From: Amycolatopsis azurea DSM 43854
GTDB lineage: Bacteria; Actinomycetota; Actinomycetes; Mycobacteriales; Pseudonocardiaceae
Reading direction: 5' to 3'
DNA length: 64,000 nucleotides
NCBI RefSeq assembly: GCF_001995215.1
Contig: NZ_MUXN01000002.1
Coordinates: 585,412 to 649,411, forward strand
A program made the translations under genes and the position numbers. Within the stretch, counting starts at the first letter, position 1, and the number at the start of each line of letters is the position of its first letter. The notes below the pieces were generated by a model, which saw nothing but the letters and a program-made list of their open reading frames with translations, had not been told where the DNA came from and searched no databases. Below, one piece after another: positions 8,638 to 16,802 of the stretch.

Positions 8638-9519
8638 GTGCGCAAACCCCGGTTGACGGATTGGTTGTTCCTCGCGCTGGCCATGGTGATCGGAGTGTTC
8701 GCGGTGTCCGTGGCGCTCCGGCCGACGCCTGGCTCCGCGCATTCGGCCCATCAGCAGCCCGTCGTGACGGCGGATCTGCTGCCCGCCGCGCACAGCGACG
8801 GACTGTCGGAGGCTGAACGCGGCTACCGGTTCGAGCGGATCACCACACCCGCCACGCGAGGTCCCGAGGTGCCGGTCGCGTTCCGGATCCTCGGCCCCGA
8901 CGGGCGGCCCGTCACCCGGTTCCTGGACAACCAGACCAAGCAGTTGCATTTCTTCGCCGTGCGGGACGACATGAACGTGTTCCAGCACGTGCATCCGACC
9001 CTGGACGGGGACATCTGGCGCACGAACCTCGCGCTGGCCGACGGCGGCGCCTACCGCATGTTCGCCGAGTTCGTCCCGCTCGACACCAAGGATCCGAAGC
9101 ATCCGGTGGTGCTCGGGGTCCCCTTCACCGTGCCCGGCGACACCACCTTCGTACCGGTGCCCGCGCCGACGGGAGACGCGGTGACCTCGACGGGATACCG
9201 GGTGGCGCGGGCGGACGGTACGACGCCGATTCCGCTGATGCGGGCACAGGTCCTCCGGTTCGCGCTCCGCGCTCCCGACGGCGCGCTCGTCACCGCGGTC
9301 GACCCGCACCTGGGGGCGAACGGACATATGACCGGTTTCCACACCATGCTGCTGTCGGCCACGCATCTGCATCCGGTCCAGCCCGTCGGTACGGCACTGG
9401 TCAACGGCGAGCTGACCTTCCATTCCCTGTTCTCGGAACGCGGCGAGTACCGCTTGTTCCTGGAGTTCTCGCACGGAGGCCGGGTGCACACCGCCGCCAT
9501 CACGGTCGCGGTGGGCTGA
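8638..9519 (+). CDS. membrane-anchored His-rich extracellular protein
   Basis: A protein of 293 aa with one N-terminal membrane segment (WLFLALAMVIGVFAVSVAL, about 8-28) and an extracytoplasmic remainder. Two immunoglobulin-like parts can be recognised (about 60-165 and 175-293). Paired histidines occur in KQLHFFAVRDDMNVFQHVHP, DPHLGANGHMTGFH and SATHLHPVQP, and similar patterns are seen in FixH/YtkA-like or copper-handling proteins. No assigned family is certain. GTG 8638 follows the LVIVD gene by 12 bp in a two-gene operon, so I infer a shared surface role, perhaps in metal handling. Its last 20 bp overlap the 3' end of the opposing hexosaminidase gene. Confidence 0.75.
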   Translation: MRKPRLTDWLFLALAMVIGVFAVSVALRPTPGSAHSAHQQPVVTADLLPAAHSDGLSEAERGYRFERITTPATRGPEVPVAFRILGPDGRPVTRFLDNQTKQLHFFAVRDDMNVFQHVHPTLDGDIWRTNLALADGGAYRMFAEFVPLDTKDPKHPVVLGVPFTVPGDTTFVPVPAPTGDAVTSTGYRVARADGTTPIPLMRAQVLRFALRAPDGALVTAVDPHLGANGHMTGFHTMLLSATHLHPVQPVGTALVNGELTFHSLFSERGEYRLFLEFSHGGRVHTAAITVAVG

Positions 9520-12214
9520 CCGGGATCACCTCGGCGATCTTCGGCGGCGCACCTCCCGGCGACCAGAGCAGCCGGACGCGGTCGGTCACGATGTCCTGGA
9601 CGGGCAGTTCCGTGTAACCACCCGTCATCCGGCCGATCGTGTGCCAGTCGCCCGCCGCGTCCGCGACCTGGACGTCGGCACCCGCGCCGGCTTCGTTCGC
9701 CAGGACGACGACCTTGCCCAGCGGCTTCGGCGCGGCGGCCGTGACTACGAGCGCGTCGCCGGTCAGCGGCGCCGACGCCGCCGTGTACACCGAGTCGGCG
9801 TTGTTGTCCGCGGCGGCGGGAAGGTTCGATCCCGCCGGGGCTCCGGTGACCGTGTACTTAGGACTGTCCGGAGTGGACACGGTGATCTCCCGGACCACGA
9901 CCCAGTAAGTCTGGGCGCCGGTCACTCGTATCCGGACGAACCGTGCCTCGGCGCCGTCCGGCAGATCCGCCGAGACCACCGGCTCCGTGACCGTCTTCAC
10001 CGTCGTCCACCGCTCGCCGTCGGCGGAGTATTCGAGCACGCCGTTGTGGACGAAGTCTTTCGGGCTGGTCGGTTTGCCCATGGCGATGTCCACATGGGAC
10101 ACCCGTTGCGCGGTCCCCAGGTCGACGCCGATGGTGTCTCCGACGCGCGGTGCCCAGTCGCTCCAGTAGTAGGTCTCGGGGTCGCCGTCGACCATCCGGG
10201 CCGGGACGTTGTCGGTGTAGGTGCCCATCGAGGTCGTCGGTCGCGGCCGGATCCCGGGCAGGCCGAACCAGCGGTCGGCCGTCGCCAGCGCGCTGTCGAG
10301 GAATGGCACGCAGACGTCCGTGCAGGTGCTCGGGTTGCGCGGCCCGCGCGCGGTCTGGACGCGGATCGCCTGCGCTTTCTTGAAAGCGGTGACGAGTTCG
10401 CCGCGTTCGGCCCACGCCTTCGCGCCGTCGCCGTCGACCTGGGCCAGCAGCATCTTCACCGCGTGCCTGCCCGCCTGACCGTAGAGTCCGACCTGGTCGA
10501 GCCACGGGCCGACCTCGGCGAGGAACTTCGGGTTGGTCGCCATCCCGCTTCGCAGGTCAGCGGGATCGGCGGCCATCGCGGTGAGGTAGCCGTCCAGTTT
10601 CGCCGCCGCGTCCCAGGGGTCCTTCTTCTCGAGCGCGGCCCAGAAGTCGGCGATCAGCGGGCGCAGCACCGGCGAGTCCAGATCCGGCTTCCCGGTTTCG
10701 AGGCGGACGAGCAGACTCGAATAGTTGTTCTCCGCGAACACCTTCAGCGCGGGAGCGGCGGGACCGCCGAGATCGGCGATCGCGGCGAGCCACGCTTTGT
10801 CAGCGTCGTACTTGTCGGGATTCCAGAGGAAGTCGCCCGAGGTGAATTCGGCGATCTTGGACGCCTCGGCCTGCACCATCGGGTTCGCGGTGATGCCGGA
10901 CAGGAACTTCGCGACCCCGGGTTCACGGCCGATGTACGGGCCGAGCAGCAGGCGCTCGGTGATGTAGTCGTTGACCGGGTAGTTGTCCCAGATCAGGATG
11001 TCGTGCCCGAAGACCTCCTTCGCCTGCCGGGCCTGCTTTTCGGTGATCTGCCCGGCGATGACGCCGACGCCGGTCCATTCGACGATCACCGCCTTGTCGA
11101 GCTGGGTGCGCAGCGCGGTCTTGTACGGGGAGTCGGCGAGGTCGTAGTACTCGGTCGGGACCATCTGCAGCCGCTCGGCACCGGGATGCGTGGCGATGAA
11201 ATCCTGCTGGACCCGGTTGAGCAGGAACGACTGCGCCGCGCCCGCGGCCGCCCCGCCGGTGCCGAACTTCGCGGCGTCGGCGTCGCAGTTCCAGCGGGTG
11301 TAGGAGATGTCGTCGAGCGGGATCGCGAACGAGCGCACTCCGATGTCCCACAGCGACTGGAACTTCGTGATCAGCGCGTTCTTGTCGGCGTCGGAGGAGT
11401 AGCAGACCGAGAGGCCGGGGGAAAGGGCGTAGGTGAACTCGACGTGGTTCGCGGTGGCCCGGCCTACCAGTTGCGAGAGCAGCGCGAGCTGGTCGGGCGG
11501 GTACTGGTCGCGCCAGCGGGCGCGGAGATACGGGTCGTCCTTCGGGGAGTAGACGTACATGTTCTGCTTGGTACGGCCGTAGAAGTCCAGTTGGGCCAGC
11601 CGATCGACATGCGACCACGGGGCGCCGTAGAAGCCTTCGATCACCCCGCGCATCGGCGCGGCAGGCCAGTCGCGCAGGCTGAACGCGCGGCTCTTGCCGG
11701 AAGCGAAGAGCTGCCGGAACGATTGCGCGGCGTAGAACGTCCCCGAAGTGTCCACGCCGGACAGTGCGATCACGCCGCGGTCGGCGGCGAGGACGTATCC
11801 GCCGGGAGACAGGCCTTCGGGACCCGCGACGCGGAGCGCGTCGAGCGCGAGGGCGGTCGCCCTGCTTTCGGTGGGACCGCCGACGAAGACGACGAGCCCG
11901 CCGTCGGCGCGCTCCCGGTCGACGGCCGCCTGGTCGTTGTCGGTGATCTTGACGAAGGTGCTCGCACCCGCCGATCGGAGGACCTGCTCCACGACGGCGA
12001 GCGCGGACGGGTCGGTGCCCGCGCCGACAACCTCGACGACGGTGCGCGGAATGGTCACTTGCCCCGGTCGCGGCGTCAGCTGCTGGGGTGTCGGCCAGAC
12101 CTGCGCGAGTGGCGGGGGAGCGGGCGCCGCGCTCGCCGGCGCGGGGACGGCCACCGCGACGGCGGTCACGAGGAGCGTCACCGGAATGAGGTGGAGAACC
12201 CATCGGAAGGACAT
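9500..12214 (-). CDS. secreted GH84 beta-N-acetylglucosaminidase with F5/8C domain
   Basis: A protein of 904 aa with a signal peptide (WVLHLIPVTLLVTAVAVAV, cleavage after ASA). A GH20b-like N-terminal domain is followed by a GH84 catalytic barrel with RGVIEGFYGAPWS near residue 188 and the catalytic Asp pair in IPLDDISY near 301. A helical region and a discoidin-type (F5/8 type C) domain (about 660-780) come next, then a final beta domain. GH84 enzymes use substrate-assisted catalysis to remove GlcNAc from glycans or glycoproteins; bacterial secreted forms act on host or environmental hexosaminides. ATG 12214 is chosen because GGGGG lies 7 nt upstream and the signal peptide follows directly. 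The gene converges with the His-rich protein gene, overlapping it by 20 bp. Confidence 0.92.
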   Translation of the reverse strand: MSFRWVLHLIPVTLLVTAVAVAVPAPASAAPAPPPLAQVWPTPQQLTPRPGQVTIPRTVVEVVGAGTDPSALAVVEQVLRSAGASTFVKITDNDQAAVDRERADGGLVVFVGGPTESRATALALDALRVAGPEGLSPGGYVLAADRGVIALSGVDTSGTFYAAQSFRQLFASGKSRAFSLRDWPAAPMRGVIEGFYGAPWSHVDRLAQLDFYGRTKQNMYVYSPKDDPYLRARWRDQYPPDQLALLSQLVGRATANHVEFTYALSPGLSVCYSSDADKNALITKFQSLWDIGVRSFAIPLDDISYTRWNCDADAAKFGTGGAAAGAAQSFLLNRVQQDFIATHPGAERLQMVPTEYYDLADSPYKTALRTQLDKAVIVEWTGVGVIAGQITEKQARQAKEVFGHDILIWDNYPVNDYITERLLLGPYIGREPGVAKFLSGITANPMVQAEASKIAEFTSGDFLWNPDKYDADKAWLAAIADLGGPAAPALKVFAENNYSSLLVRLETGKPDLDSPVLRPLIADFWAALEKKDPWDAAAKLDGYLTAMAADPADLRSGMATNPKFLAEVGPWLDQVGLYGQAGRHAVKMLLAQVDGDGAKAWAERGELVTAFKKAQAIRVQTARGPRNPSTCTDVCVPFLDSALATADRWFGLPGIRPRPTTSMGTYTDNVPARMVDGDPETYYWSDWAPRVGDTIGVDLGTAQRVSHVDIAMGKPTSPKDFVHNGVLEYSADGERWTTVKTVTEPVVSADLPDGAEARFVRIRVTGAQTYWVVVREITVSTPDSPKYTVTGAPAGSNLPAAADNNADSVYTAASAPLTGDALVVTAAAPKPLGKVVVLANEAGAGADVQVADAAGDWHTIGRMTGGYTELPVQDIVTDRVRLLWSPGGAPPKIAEVIPVSPPRP

Positions 12215-12325
12215 CGGATCGCCCCCAAATCGTCGATCAACGACGTTCTGTGAGCAAGGAAACACCCAAAGCGATGACGTGGGCTAGGTCGGTCCGGGTG
12301 ATTTTCCGACAGCTGGCGCTACGCC

Positions 12326-12360
12326 TTTTCGGCCAACGCGGCCGCGGTCAAGGTGGCCCA
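12326..12360 (-). pseudogene. remnant of a GntR-type regulator 3' end
   Basis: On the minus strand this stretch reads HWATLTAAALAEKA followed by a stop, close to the C-terminus HLTLTAAALTEGS of the neighbouring GntR protein. Positions 12329-12354 and 12781-12806 match at 24 of 26 bases. No upstream reading frame survives; it runs into the palindrome at 12386. It looks like the last codons of a duplicated or decayed paralogue. Confidence 0.45.
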
Positions 12361-12385
12361 GTGCGGCTGAGGCTTCGGTCCAGGT

Positions 12386-12433
12386 GGTCGTGAGCGGTAA
12401 GTCGCGTTCTAACGACACTTACCACTCACGACC
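12386..12433. repeat. inverted repeat, family A (GTGAGYGGTAAG type)
   Basis: Arms GGTCGTGAGCGGTAAGT (12386-12402) and ACTTACCACTCACGACC (12417-12433) pair with one G-T type mismatch around a 14-nt loop. The same element recurs in this window as a half copy at 12721-12748 and as diverged copies at 23590-23637, 42151-42190 and 63825-63845. Confidence 0.8.
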
Positions 12434-12479
12434 CCCTGCGCCGAAGCGGCGCCGGCGCGTGGTTGCCGACGGCGGCGTC

Positions 12480-12526
12480 GCGAAAGCCACGTTCGCAACG
12501 TTGAAGGTTGCGAACGTGGCTTTCGC
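12480..12526. repeat. 20-bp perfect inverted repeat
   Basis: Arms GCGAAAGCCACGTTCGCAAC (12480-12499) and its exact reverse complement (12507-12526) are separated by 7 nt. It could fold as a strong hairpin. There is no gene on either side for more than 200 bp, so a terminator role is unlikely. Confidence 0.8.
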
Positions 12527-12580
12527 AACGCGTCCTCCACGCTCGGTCTCGGGCTTGCGCTGGATGGCGGTGTGGTCGAC

Positions 12581-12621
12581 GGGGGAGGATTCCGGACGTT
12601 GAACGTCCGGATTCTTCCCCC
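12581..12621. repeat. 20-bp imperfect inverted repeat
   Basis: Left arm 12581-12600 begins GGGGGAGGATTCCGGACGTT; right arm 12602-12621 ends in CCCCC and pairs at 18 of 20 positions with essentially no loop. It is a cruciform-like palindrome without flanking genes. Confidence 0.75.
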
Positions 12622-12769
12622 GTCACGTCGTCTGCCAGCGGATGCGGTCGTCGAGCCCGGCAGTCACGAAACCGCTACCCCTCGCGCAGGTCAGGCGTGG
12701 GTAGGCAAATGCTGGTCCGCTCTAACGACACTTACCACTCACGACCCCTGCCGACGCTCACTGATCGCG

Positions 12770-13429
12770 CTAAGAACCTTCGGTCAACGCGGCCGCGGTC
12801 AGGGTGAGATGCCTGGTCAGCGCCTCGGCCGCCGCGTCGGCGTCACGTGCCAGCGCGGTCTCCTCCAGTAGGCGGTGTTCGGCGAGGTGGTCGCGGTCGG
12901 GGGCACGGTGCGCCGCCCATCGGCGGGCCAGTTCGCTCGCGGTCCACAGCCGGTCGAAGGTCTCCAGCAGGACCGGGTTCCCGCAGCCGTCCAGGAGGGT
13001 GCGATGGAAAAGGCGGTGCGCCTCGGACCACGCGCCGCTGATGTACTCGCCCTCCTCGGGCACGAACGGCGGCGTCCGGCTCAGGCGGTGGTGCGCGGCG
13101 CGGACGCGGGCCTCCCAGTCGAGGTCGCCGCGTTCGATCGAGAGGCGCAGCACGAGCGGTTCGATGGTCCGGCGGGCCTCGGTGATCTCCTGCCAGCGGC
13201 GATCGGAGAAGGCCGGGACGGCGAAGCCGCGATTCGGCAGCCTGTCGGCGAGGCCGTCGCCGACCACGCGCACGAGCGCTTCGCGGACGACGGCCAGGCT
13301 CACACCCTGTTCCTTCGCGAGGTCCTGCGGTTTGAGCGCGGCGCCGGGGGCATGGTCGCCGCGCATGATCGCGTCCCGCAGGCGGGTGTACACCTGCTCG
13401 GAGAGCATCTGCTTGTCCGGTGAAGACAT
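12770..13429 (-). CDS. GntR-family regulator, FCD subclass
   Basis: A protein of 219 aa with an N-terminal winged helix (LSEQVYTRLRDAIMRGDHAPG, then VSLAVVREALVRVVGDGLADRL) and a helical FCD ligand/metal-binding domain (about 80-215, with D/H residues in SEAHRLFHRTLLDGCGN and LAEHRLLEETALARD). It would bind DNA as a dimer and respond to a small carboxylate-like effector. It is divergent from the PEBP-SRPBCC gene, with a 16-bp perfect palindrome between them that is the likely operator. Its 3' end is duplicated about 450 bp away across a palindrome-rich block. ATG 13429 is used. Confidence 0.92.
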   Translation of the reverse strand: MSSPDKQMLSEQVYTRLRDAIMRGDHAPGAALKPQDLAKEQGVSLAVVREALVRVVGDGLADRLPNRGFAVPAFSDRRWQEITEARRTIEPLVLRLSIERGDLDWEARVRAAHHRLSRTPPFVPEEGEYISGAWSEAHRLFHRTLLDGCGNPVLLETFDRLWTASELARRWAAHRAPDRDHLAEHRLLEETALARDADAAAEALTRHLTLTAAALTEGS

Positions 13430-13452
13430 CCTCGAAGCATAGACGAACCGAT

Positions 13453-13468
13453 AGATAATCGATTATCT
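13453..13468. promoter_or_regulatory. probable GntR operator
   Basis: AGATAATCGATTATCT is a perfect 16-bp palindrome in a 55-bp divergent gap. It fills the space between the -35 and -10 regions of the PEBP-SRPBCC gene, so binding by the adjacent GntR protein should block that promoter. Confidence 0.65.
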
Positions 13469-13472
13469 GTGT

Positions 13473-13478
13473 TATGGT
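13473..13478 (+). promoter_or_regulatory. -10 element of a leaderless start (PEBP-SRPBCC)
   Basis: TATGGT ends 6 nt before ATG 13485. No ribosome binding site is present, and the operator palindrome lies just upstream. Confidence 0.6.
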
Positions 13479-13484
13479 CGATTT

Positions 13485-14471
13485 ATGAACGACCCCTTCG
13501 CTCGCTTGCCCGAGGTCCCCTCCTTCACGCTAACCAGTAGTTCTGTCGTCGACGGTGCCGCCTGGGCGCTCGATCAGCTGGCTGGCAAAGACGTCTCTCC
13601 TCAGCTGAGCTGGAGCGGCGCCCCGCTGGGTACCAAGAGTTACGCCGTCACGGTCTACGACCCCGACGCCCCGACCGGTTCCGGTTTCTGGCACTGGGCG
13701 GTCGCCGACATCCCCGCCACCGTCACCGAGTTGCCCGAAGGTGCGGGTGACGACACCGGGGCGGGGCTGCCCGAGGGCGCCCTCCAGCTGCCCAACGACG
13801 CCCGCGTGGCCCGTTTCCTCGGTGCTGCCCCGCCCGTCGGGCACGGCGTGCACCGCTACTTCGTCGTGGTGCACGCCCTCGACGTCGAGTCGCTCGGTGT
13901 CCCGGCCGACGCCACGCCCGCCCTGCTCGGCTTCACGATGGCCTCGCACGTGCTCGGCCGCGCGGTCCTGGTCGCCACCGCGGAAACCCCGGGTCCCGAG
14001 CGCATCGAGGTCTCCCGGCTCATCCCCGCTTCCGCCGACGCCGTCTTCGCCGTCCTCAGTGATCCGAAGGGGCACGTGGACATCGACGCGTCGGGAATGC
14101 TCATCGACGCCGAAGGGGATCCGGTCAAGCAGGCCGGTGACCGGTTCGTGGTCCACATGGACCGGGAGGCGCTCGGGGACGTGCCGCTGGGCAAGTACGA
14201 CGTCGAGGTCGTCATCACCCGGCTCGACCCGGACGTGGAGATCGCCTGGACCGTCGAAGGCCGGATCCGGCCGCCTGTGCGGCACGTCTACGGCTACCGG
14301 CTGGAGCCCGCCGAGGGCGGCACTCTCGTCACGTCCTACTACGACTGGTCGGAGGTCGGCGAGGAGTGGAAGGGCCGCGTCACTTTCCCGGTGGTCCCCG
14401 AATCCGCGCTCAAGGCCACGCTCGGGATTCTCGAACGGACAGTGCGGCGACGGAGCGTTTCGCACCCATGA
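13485..14471 (+). CDS. PEBP (YbhB-like) - SRPBCC fusion protein
   Basis: A protein of 328 aa joining two domains normally found separately. Residues 1-165 are a bacterial phosphatidylethanolamine-binding/Raf-kinase-inhibitor-like domain of the YbhB type, with the ligand loop [20 protein letters not shown] and [17 protein letters not shown]. Residues ~175-325 are an SRPBCC/START-like hydrophobic-pocket domain ([22 protein letters not shown], then [17 protein letters not shown]). The role is unknown; both halves bind small hydrophobic or anionic ligands, so a two-pocket carrier is plausible (inference). The gene is leaderless and under a GntR-operator palindrome, so it probably answers to the divergent GntR regulator. 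There is no sign of a frameshift at the joint. Confidence 0.85.
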   Translation: MNDPFARLPEVPSFTLTSSSVVDGAAWALDQLAGKDVSPQLSWSGAPLGTKSYAVTVYDPDAPTGSGFWHWAVADIPATVTELPEGAGDDTGAGLPEGALQLPNDARVARFLGAAPPVGHGVHRYFVVVHALDVESLGVPADATPALLGFTMASHVLGRAVLVATAETPGPERIEVSRLIPASADAVFAVLSDPKGHVDIDASGMLIDAEGDPVKQAGDRFVVHMDREALGDVPLGKYDVEVVITRLDPDVEIAWTVEGRIRPPVRHVYGYRLEPAEGGTLVTSYYDWSEVGEEWKGRVTFPVVPESALKATLGILERTVRRRSVSHP

Positions 14472-14486
14472 GGACGTCGGGCCCGA

Positions 14487-14492
14487 CAGAAT
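14487..14492 (+). promoter_or_regulatory. possible -10 element of a leaderless start (SecD-like lipoprotein)
   Basis: CAGAAT ends 6 nt before GTG 14499. It deviates from TANNNT at the first base, so this assignment is weaker than the other leaderless starts. Confidence 0.35.
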
Positions 14493-14498
14493 GATCCC

Positions 14499-15110
14499 GT
14501 GCGAATCCTCTGTGGTGCGGTCGCCCTCGTCCTGCTCGCTGTCACCGGATGTCAGTCCGGGGTTTCGGGGAAACCCGAGCCCGAGGGCGACAGCTTCGCG
14601 GTCAAAGACGGATCCCGGCTGAGGTTCCGGCCGGTCCTGGCCGAACTCCCACCCGGCCCGGCGACAGGCGCGGCGACGAACAGGCAGAGCACGGATCCTG
14701 TCGAGCAGCAGGCCGCCGCGGCCGCGCTGGACTGCTCGCCGGGGCCGGACCCGCTGGACGGCCGCGACGATCCGGCGCTCCCGCTGGTCGGCTGCGACCG
14801 CGTCCTGGGCACGAAATACGTGCTCGGCCCGGCCTTCCTCACCGGAGCCGACCTCAGCCGGGCCAACGCGCGGCTCGACCCGCAGACGGGCGGCTCGATC
14901 GTGGGCCTCAGCTTCACCGACGCCGGTTCGCGGACGTGGGCGGACTGGACCGCGGGCAACATCGGCAAGCAGGTCGCGATGGTGCTGAAGAGCCGGGTGC
15001 TGACCGCGCCGTCGATCCAGACCGCGATCACCGGCGGGGAAACCCAGATCACCGGCAAGTTCACCCTGCCCGAGGCGCGGCAGCTGGCGCGCGACATCGC
15101 CGGCGCCTGA
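14499..15110 (+). CDS. lipoprotein with SecD P1-like domain
   Basis: A protein of 203 aa. The N-terminus MRILCGAVALVLLAVTGC is a lipoprotein signal with lipobox AVTGC. The C-terminal ~110 residues match the periplasmic part of the SecD translocase subunit: KYVLGPAFLTGADLSRANA, GLSFTDAGSRTWADWTAGN, GKQVAMVLKSRVLTAPSIQ and GGETQITGKFTLPEARQLA. The transmembrane RND part of SecD is absent and the frame is intact, so it is a stand-alone domain rather than a truncated gene. A role in assisting late secretion or as a domain-only paralogue is possible, but no function is established. The gene converges on the hypothetical gene at 15120 with a 9-bp gap. Confidence 0.8.
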   Translation: MRILCGAVALVLLAVTGCQSGVSGKPEPEGDSFAVKDGSRLRFRPVLAELPPGPATGAATNRQSTDPVEQQAAAAALDCSPGPDPLDGRDDPALPLVGCDRVLGTKYVLGPAFLTGADLSRANARLDPQTGGSIVGLSFTDAGSRTWADWTAGNIGKQVAMVLKSRVLTAPSIQTAITGGETQITGKFTLPEARQLARDIAGA

Positions 15111-15119
15111 GCCGATCGG

Positions 15120-15659
15120 CTAGGTGTCGGTGACTACATGACTGTTGCTCCCGACGATGCGAAGCACATCGTCGTGGAGAACCAGCCTGGGCGGGTTCCC
15201 GTCGACGCCCGTGCCCGAATACCAGATCAGCAGCCCGGGTGGAGCGGAGTACGAGGTCGTGGTTCCCGAATCTTCGACCTCGACCAGGTTCCGCGCCTGA
15301 GTGCGCGCGTCGCTGACGTAGAGACCGGCCGTGGTACCGGACGAGGCGGCTCCTGCCGGCCAGCCCTTCAGACGGAATGACGGTTGATCATTGCGGATAC
15401 AGGGAGGCAGTTCTTTTCGGACACCGTTCACGGAGAGCTCGGTGTCTCCGGACTCCCAGCCATGGAGCCACAGGATCGGGCGTCCTTCATGGGCGTCGAA
15501 GACGATCTCGAGGTAGCCGTCCGGCGGGGTTCTTTCCGTGACCTCGAACGAGTCTCCCGGGTGGAGTTCGAACGTCATCGCGCAGTGGCTGAAGCTGACG
15601 GTGGTCTGCGCGGTCAGTGCGCTAGTCACCTGAACCGTGTTGAGGATCGCCTCGTTCAC
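15120..15659 (-). CDS. hypothetical protein, 179 aa
   Basis: I do not recognise a family. The protein is soluble, with no signal peptide or membrane segment, and is rich in beta-strand-like stretches (YLEIVFDAHEGRPILWLHGWES, GLLIWYSGTGVDGNPPRLVLHDDVLRIVGS) with Cys 26 and Cys 87. Codon use has G/C third positions like its neighbours, which supports a real gene. It converges with the SecD-like lipoprotein gene and is divergent from the luciferase-like oxidoreductase (74-bp gap). ATG 15659 is used. Confidence 0.6.
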   Translation of the reverse strand: MNEAILNTVQVTSALTAQTTVSFSHCAMTFELHPGDSFEVTERTPPDGYLEIVFDAHEGRPILWLHGWESGDTELSVNGVRKELPPCIRNDQPSFRLKGWPAGAASSGTTAGLYVSDARTQARNLVEVEDSGTTTSYSAPPGLLIWYSGTGVDGNPPRLVLHDDVLRIVGSNSHVVTDT

Positions 15660-15733
15660 GGCCTCCAGCGTAGCCGCGGAATACGATCGCCAGGGCCGAC
15701 GTTTGAGCGTTCAACTACTTGAGGGAGTTGGAC

Positions 15734-16792
15734 ATGGGTTACGAGATCCTGGGCACCCGGCACGAGCCGACCTTCGGCCTGGACACCTTCGGCGACGTCG
15801 AGAACGGCCCGGACGGCCAGCCGGTGAGCCAGGCCGAGGCCATCCGCCAGGTCGTGGCCGAGGGCGTGCTCGCCGACCAGGTCGGCCTCGACTACTTCGG
15901 TGTCGGTGAACACCACCGCGCGGAGATGGCGGTGTCGTCGCCGGACGTCGTCCTGGCCGCGGTCGCAGGCCAGACCGAACGGATCCGGCTCGGTACGGCG
16001 GTCACCGTGCTCAGCTCGGACGACCCGGTGCGCGTCTACGAGCGGTTCGCCACGCTGGACGCCGTTTCCCGGGGACGCGCCGAGGTCACGCTCGGCCGGG
16101 GCTCGTTCACCGAGTCGTTCCCGCTGTTCGGCTACTCGCTGGACGACTACGAGGCGCTCTTCGCCGAGAAGCTCGACCTGTTCACGCACCTGCAGAAGGA
16201 GAAGCCGGTCGACTGGTCCGGCACGGTCCGTCCCGCGCTGGAGGGCGCGCAGGCCTTCCCGGTCACCGAATCCGGCAGCCTGCCCGCCTGGGTCGGCGTC
16301 GGCGGCACCCCGCAGTCGGTGGTCCGCGCGGCCGCGTACGGCCTGCCGCTGGTGATGGCGGTGATCGGCGGATCCCCGGAGCGCTTCACCCCGTTGGCCG
16401 ATCTGTACCGGCGAGCCCTGAAGGAAGCCGGACACCAGGAGCTGCCGATCTCCATGCACAGCCCCGGGCACATCGCCGAGACCGACGAACTCGCGATGGC
16501 CCAGCACTTCCCGCACCACCAGGCCGCCTTCGCCAAGATCGGCGCCGAACGGGGCTGGGGCCCGATGTCCCGGGCCGACTACGACGTCATGGCCGGGCCG
16601 CGCGGCGCGCTGTTCGTCGGTTCTCCCGAGACCGTCGCGCGGAAGATCGCCTGGGCGGTGCGGACCCTCGGCCTGTCGCGCTTCCAGCTCAAGTACAGCG
16701 TCGGCGCGCTTCCGCACGAGCAGCGCCTGAACTCGATCCGGCTGTACGGCGAGCAGGTCGTCCCGCGGGTGAAGGAGCTGCTGAAGGACTAG
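15734..16792 (+). CDS. LLM-class flavin-dependent oxidoreductase
   Basis: A luciferase-like monooxygenase fold protein of 352 aa that probably uses FMNH2 or F420. Evidence is MGYEILGTRHEPTFGLDTFGD at the start, EGVLADQVGLDYFGVGEHH, then TERIRLGTAVTVLSSDDPVRVYERFATLDAVSRGRAEVTLGRGSF, typical of the bacterial luciferase superfamily, and a C-terminal KELLKD tail. Substrate unknown. GAGGGAG at 15721-15727 gives a good ribosome site for ATG 15734. An inverted TTGA-GCGT-TCAA motif near 15705 lies just upstream and may be a regulator site. The AraC-type regulator gene starts 10 bp downstream. Confidence 0.9.
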   Translation: MGYEILGTRHEPTFGLDTFGDVENGPDGQPVSQAEAIRQVVAEGVLADQVGLDYFGVGEHHRAEMAVSSPDVVLAAVAGQTERIRLGTAVTVLSSDDPVRVYERFATLDAVSRGRAEVTLGRGSFTESFPLFGYSLDDYEALFAEKLDLFTHLQKEKPVDWSGTVRPALEGAQAFPVTESGSLPAWVGVGGTPQSVVRAAAYGLPLVMAVIGGSPERFTPLADLYRRALKEAGHQELPISMHSPGHIAETDELAMAQHFPHHQAAFAKIGAERGWGPMSRADYDVMAGPRGALFVGSPETVARKIAWAVRTLGLSRFQLKYSVGALPHEQRLNSIRLYGEQVVPRVKELLKD

Positions 16793-16795
16793 CCT
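16790..16795 (+). promoter_or_regulatory. -10 element of a leaderless start (AraC regulator)
   Basis: TAGCCT, beginning in the stop codon of the upstream oxidoreductase gene, lies 7 nt before GTG 16803. Confidence 0.5.
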
Positions 16796-16802
16796 CGAAG
16801 CC

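Larger units (their letters stand above)
12215..12769. repeat. palindrome-rich intergenic block
   Basis: A stretch of 555 bp without a credible gene. It contains three large inverted repeats (12386-12433, 12480-12526, 12581-12621), a half copy of the first (12721-12748), and a fragment at 12329-12354 nearly identical to the 3' end of the adjacent GntR gene. The first ~70 bp next to the GH84 gene should hold its promoter, which I cannot place. Confidence 0.7.

Noticed and set aside
9641..12253. Long + strand frame opposite the GH84 gene
   Set aside because: The minus frame has the GH84 signature and a signal peptide; the + frame is a compositional artefact.
12384..12626. Short open frames in the repeat-rich gap
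   Set aside because: They lie across palindromes and read repeat sequence; no start signals.
12215..12769. CRISPR array
   Set aside because: The repeats here are palindromes of different sequence without regular spacing or unique spacers; no cas genes in the window.
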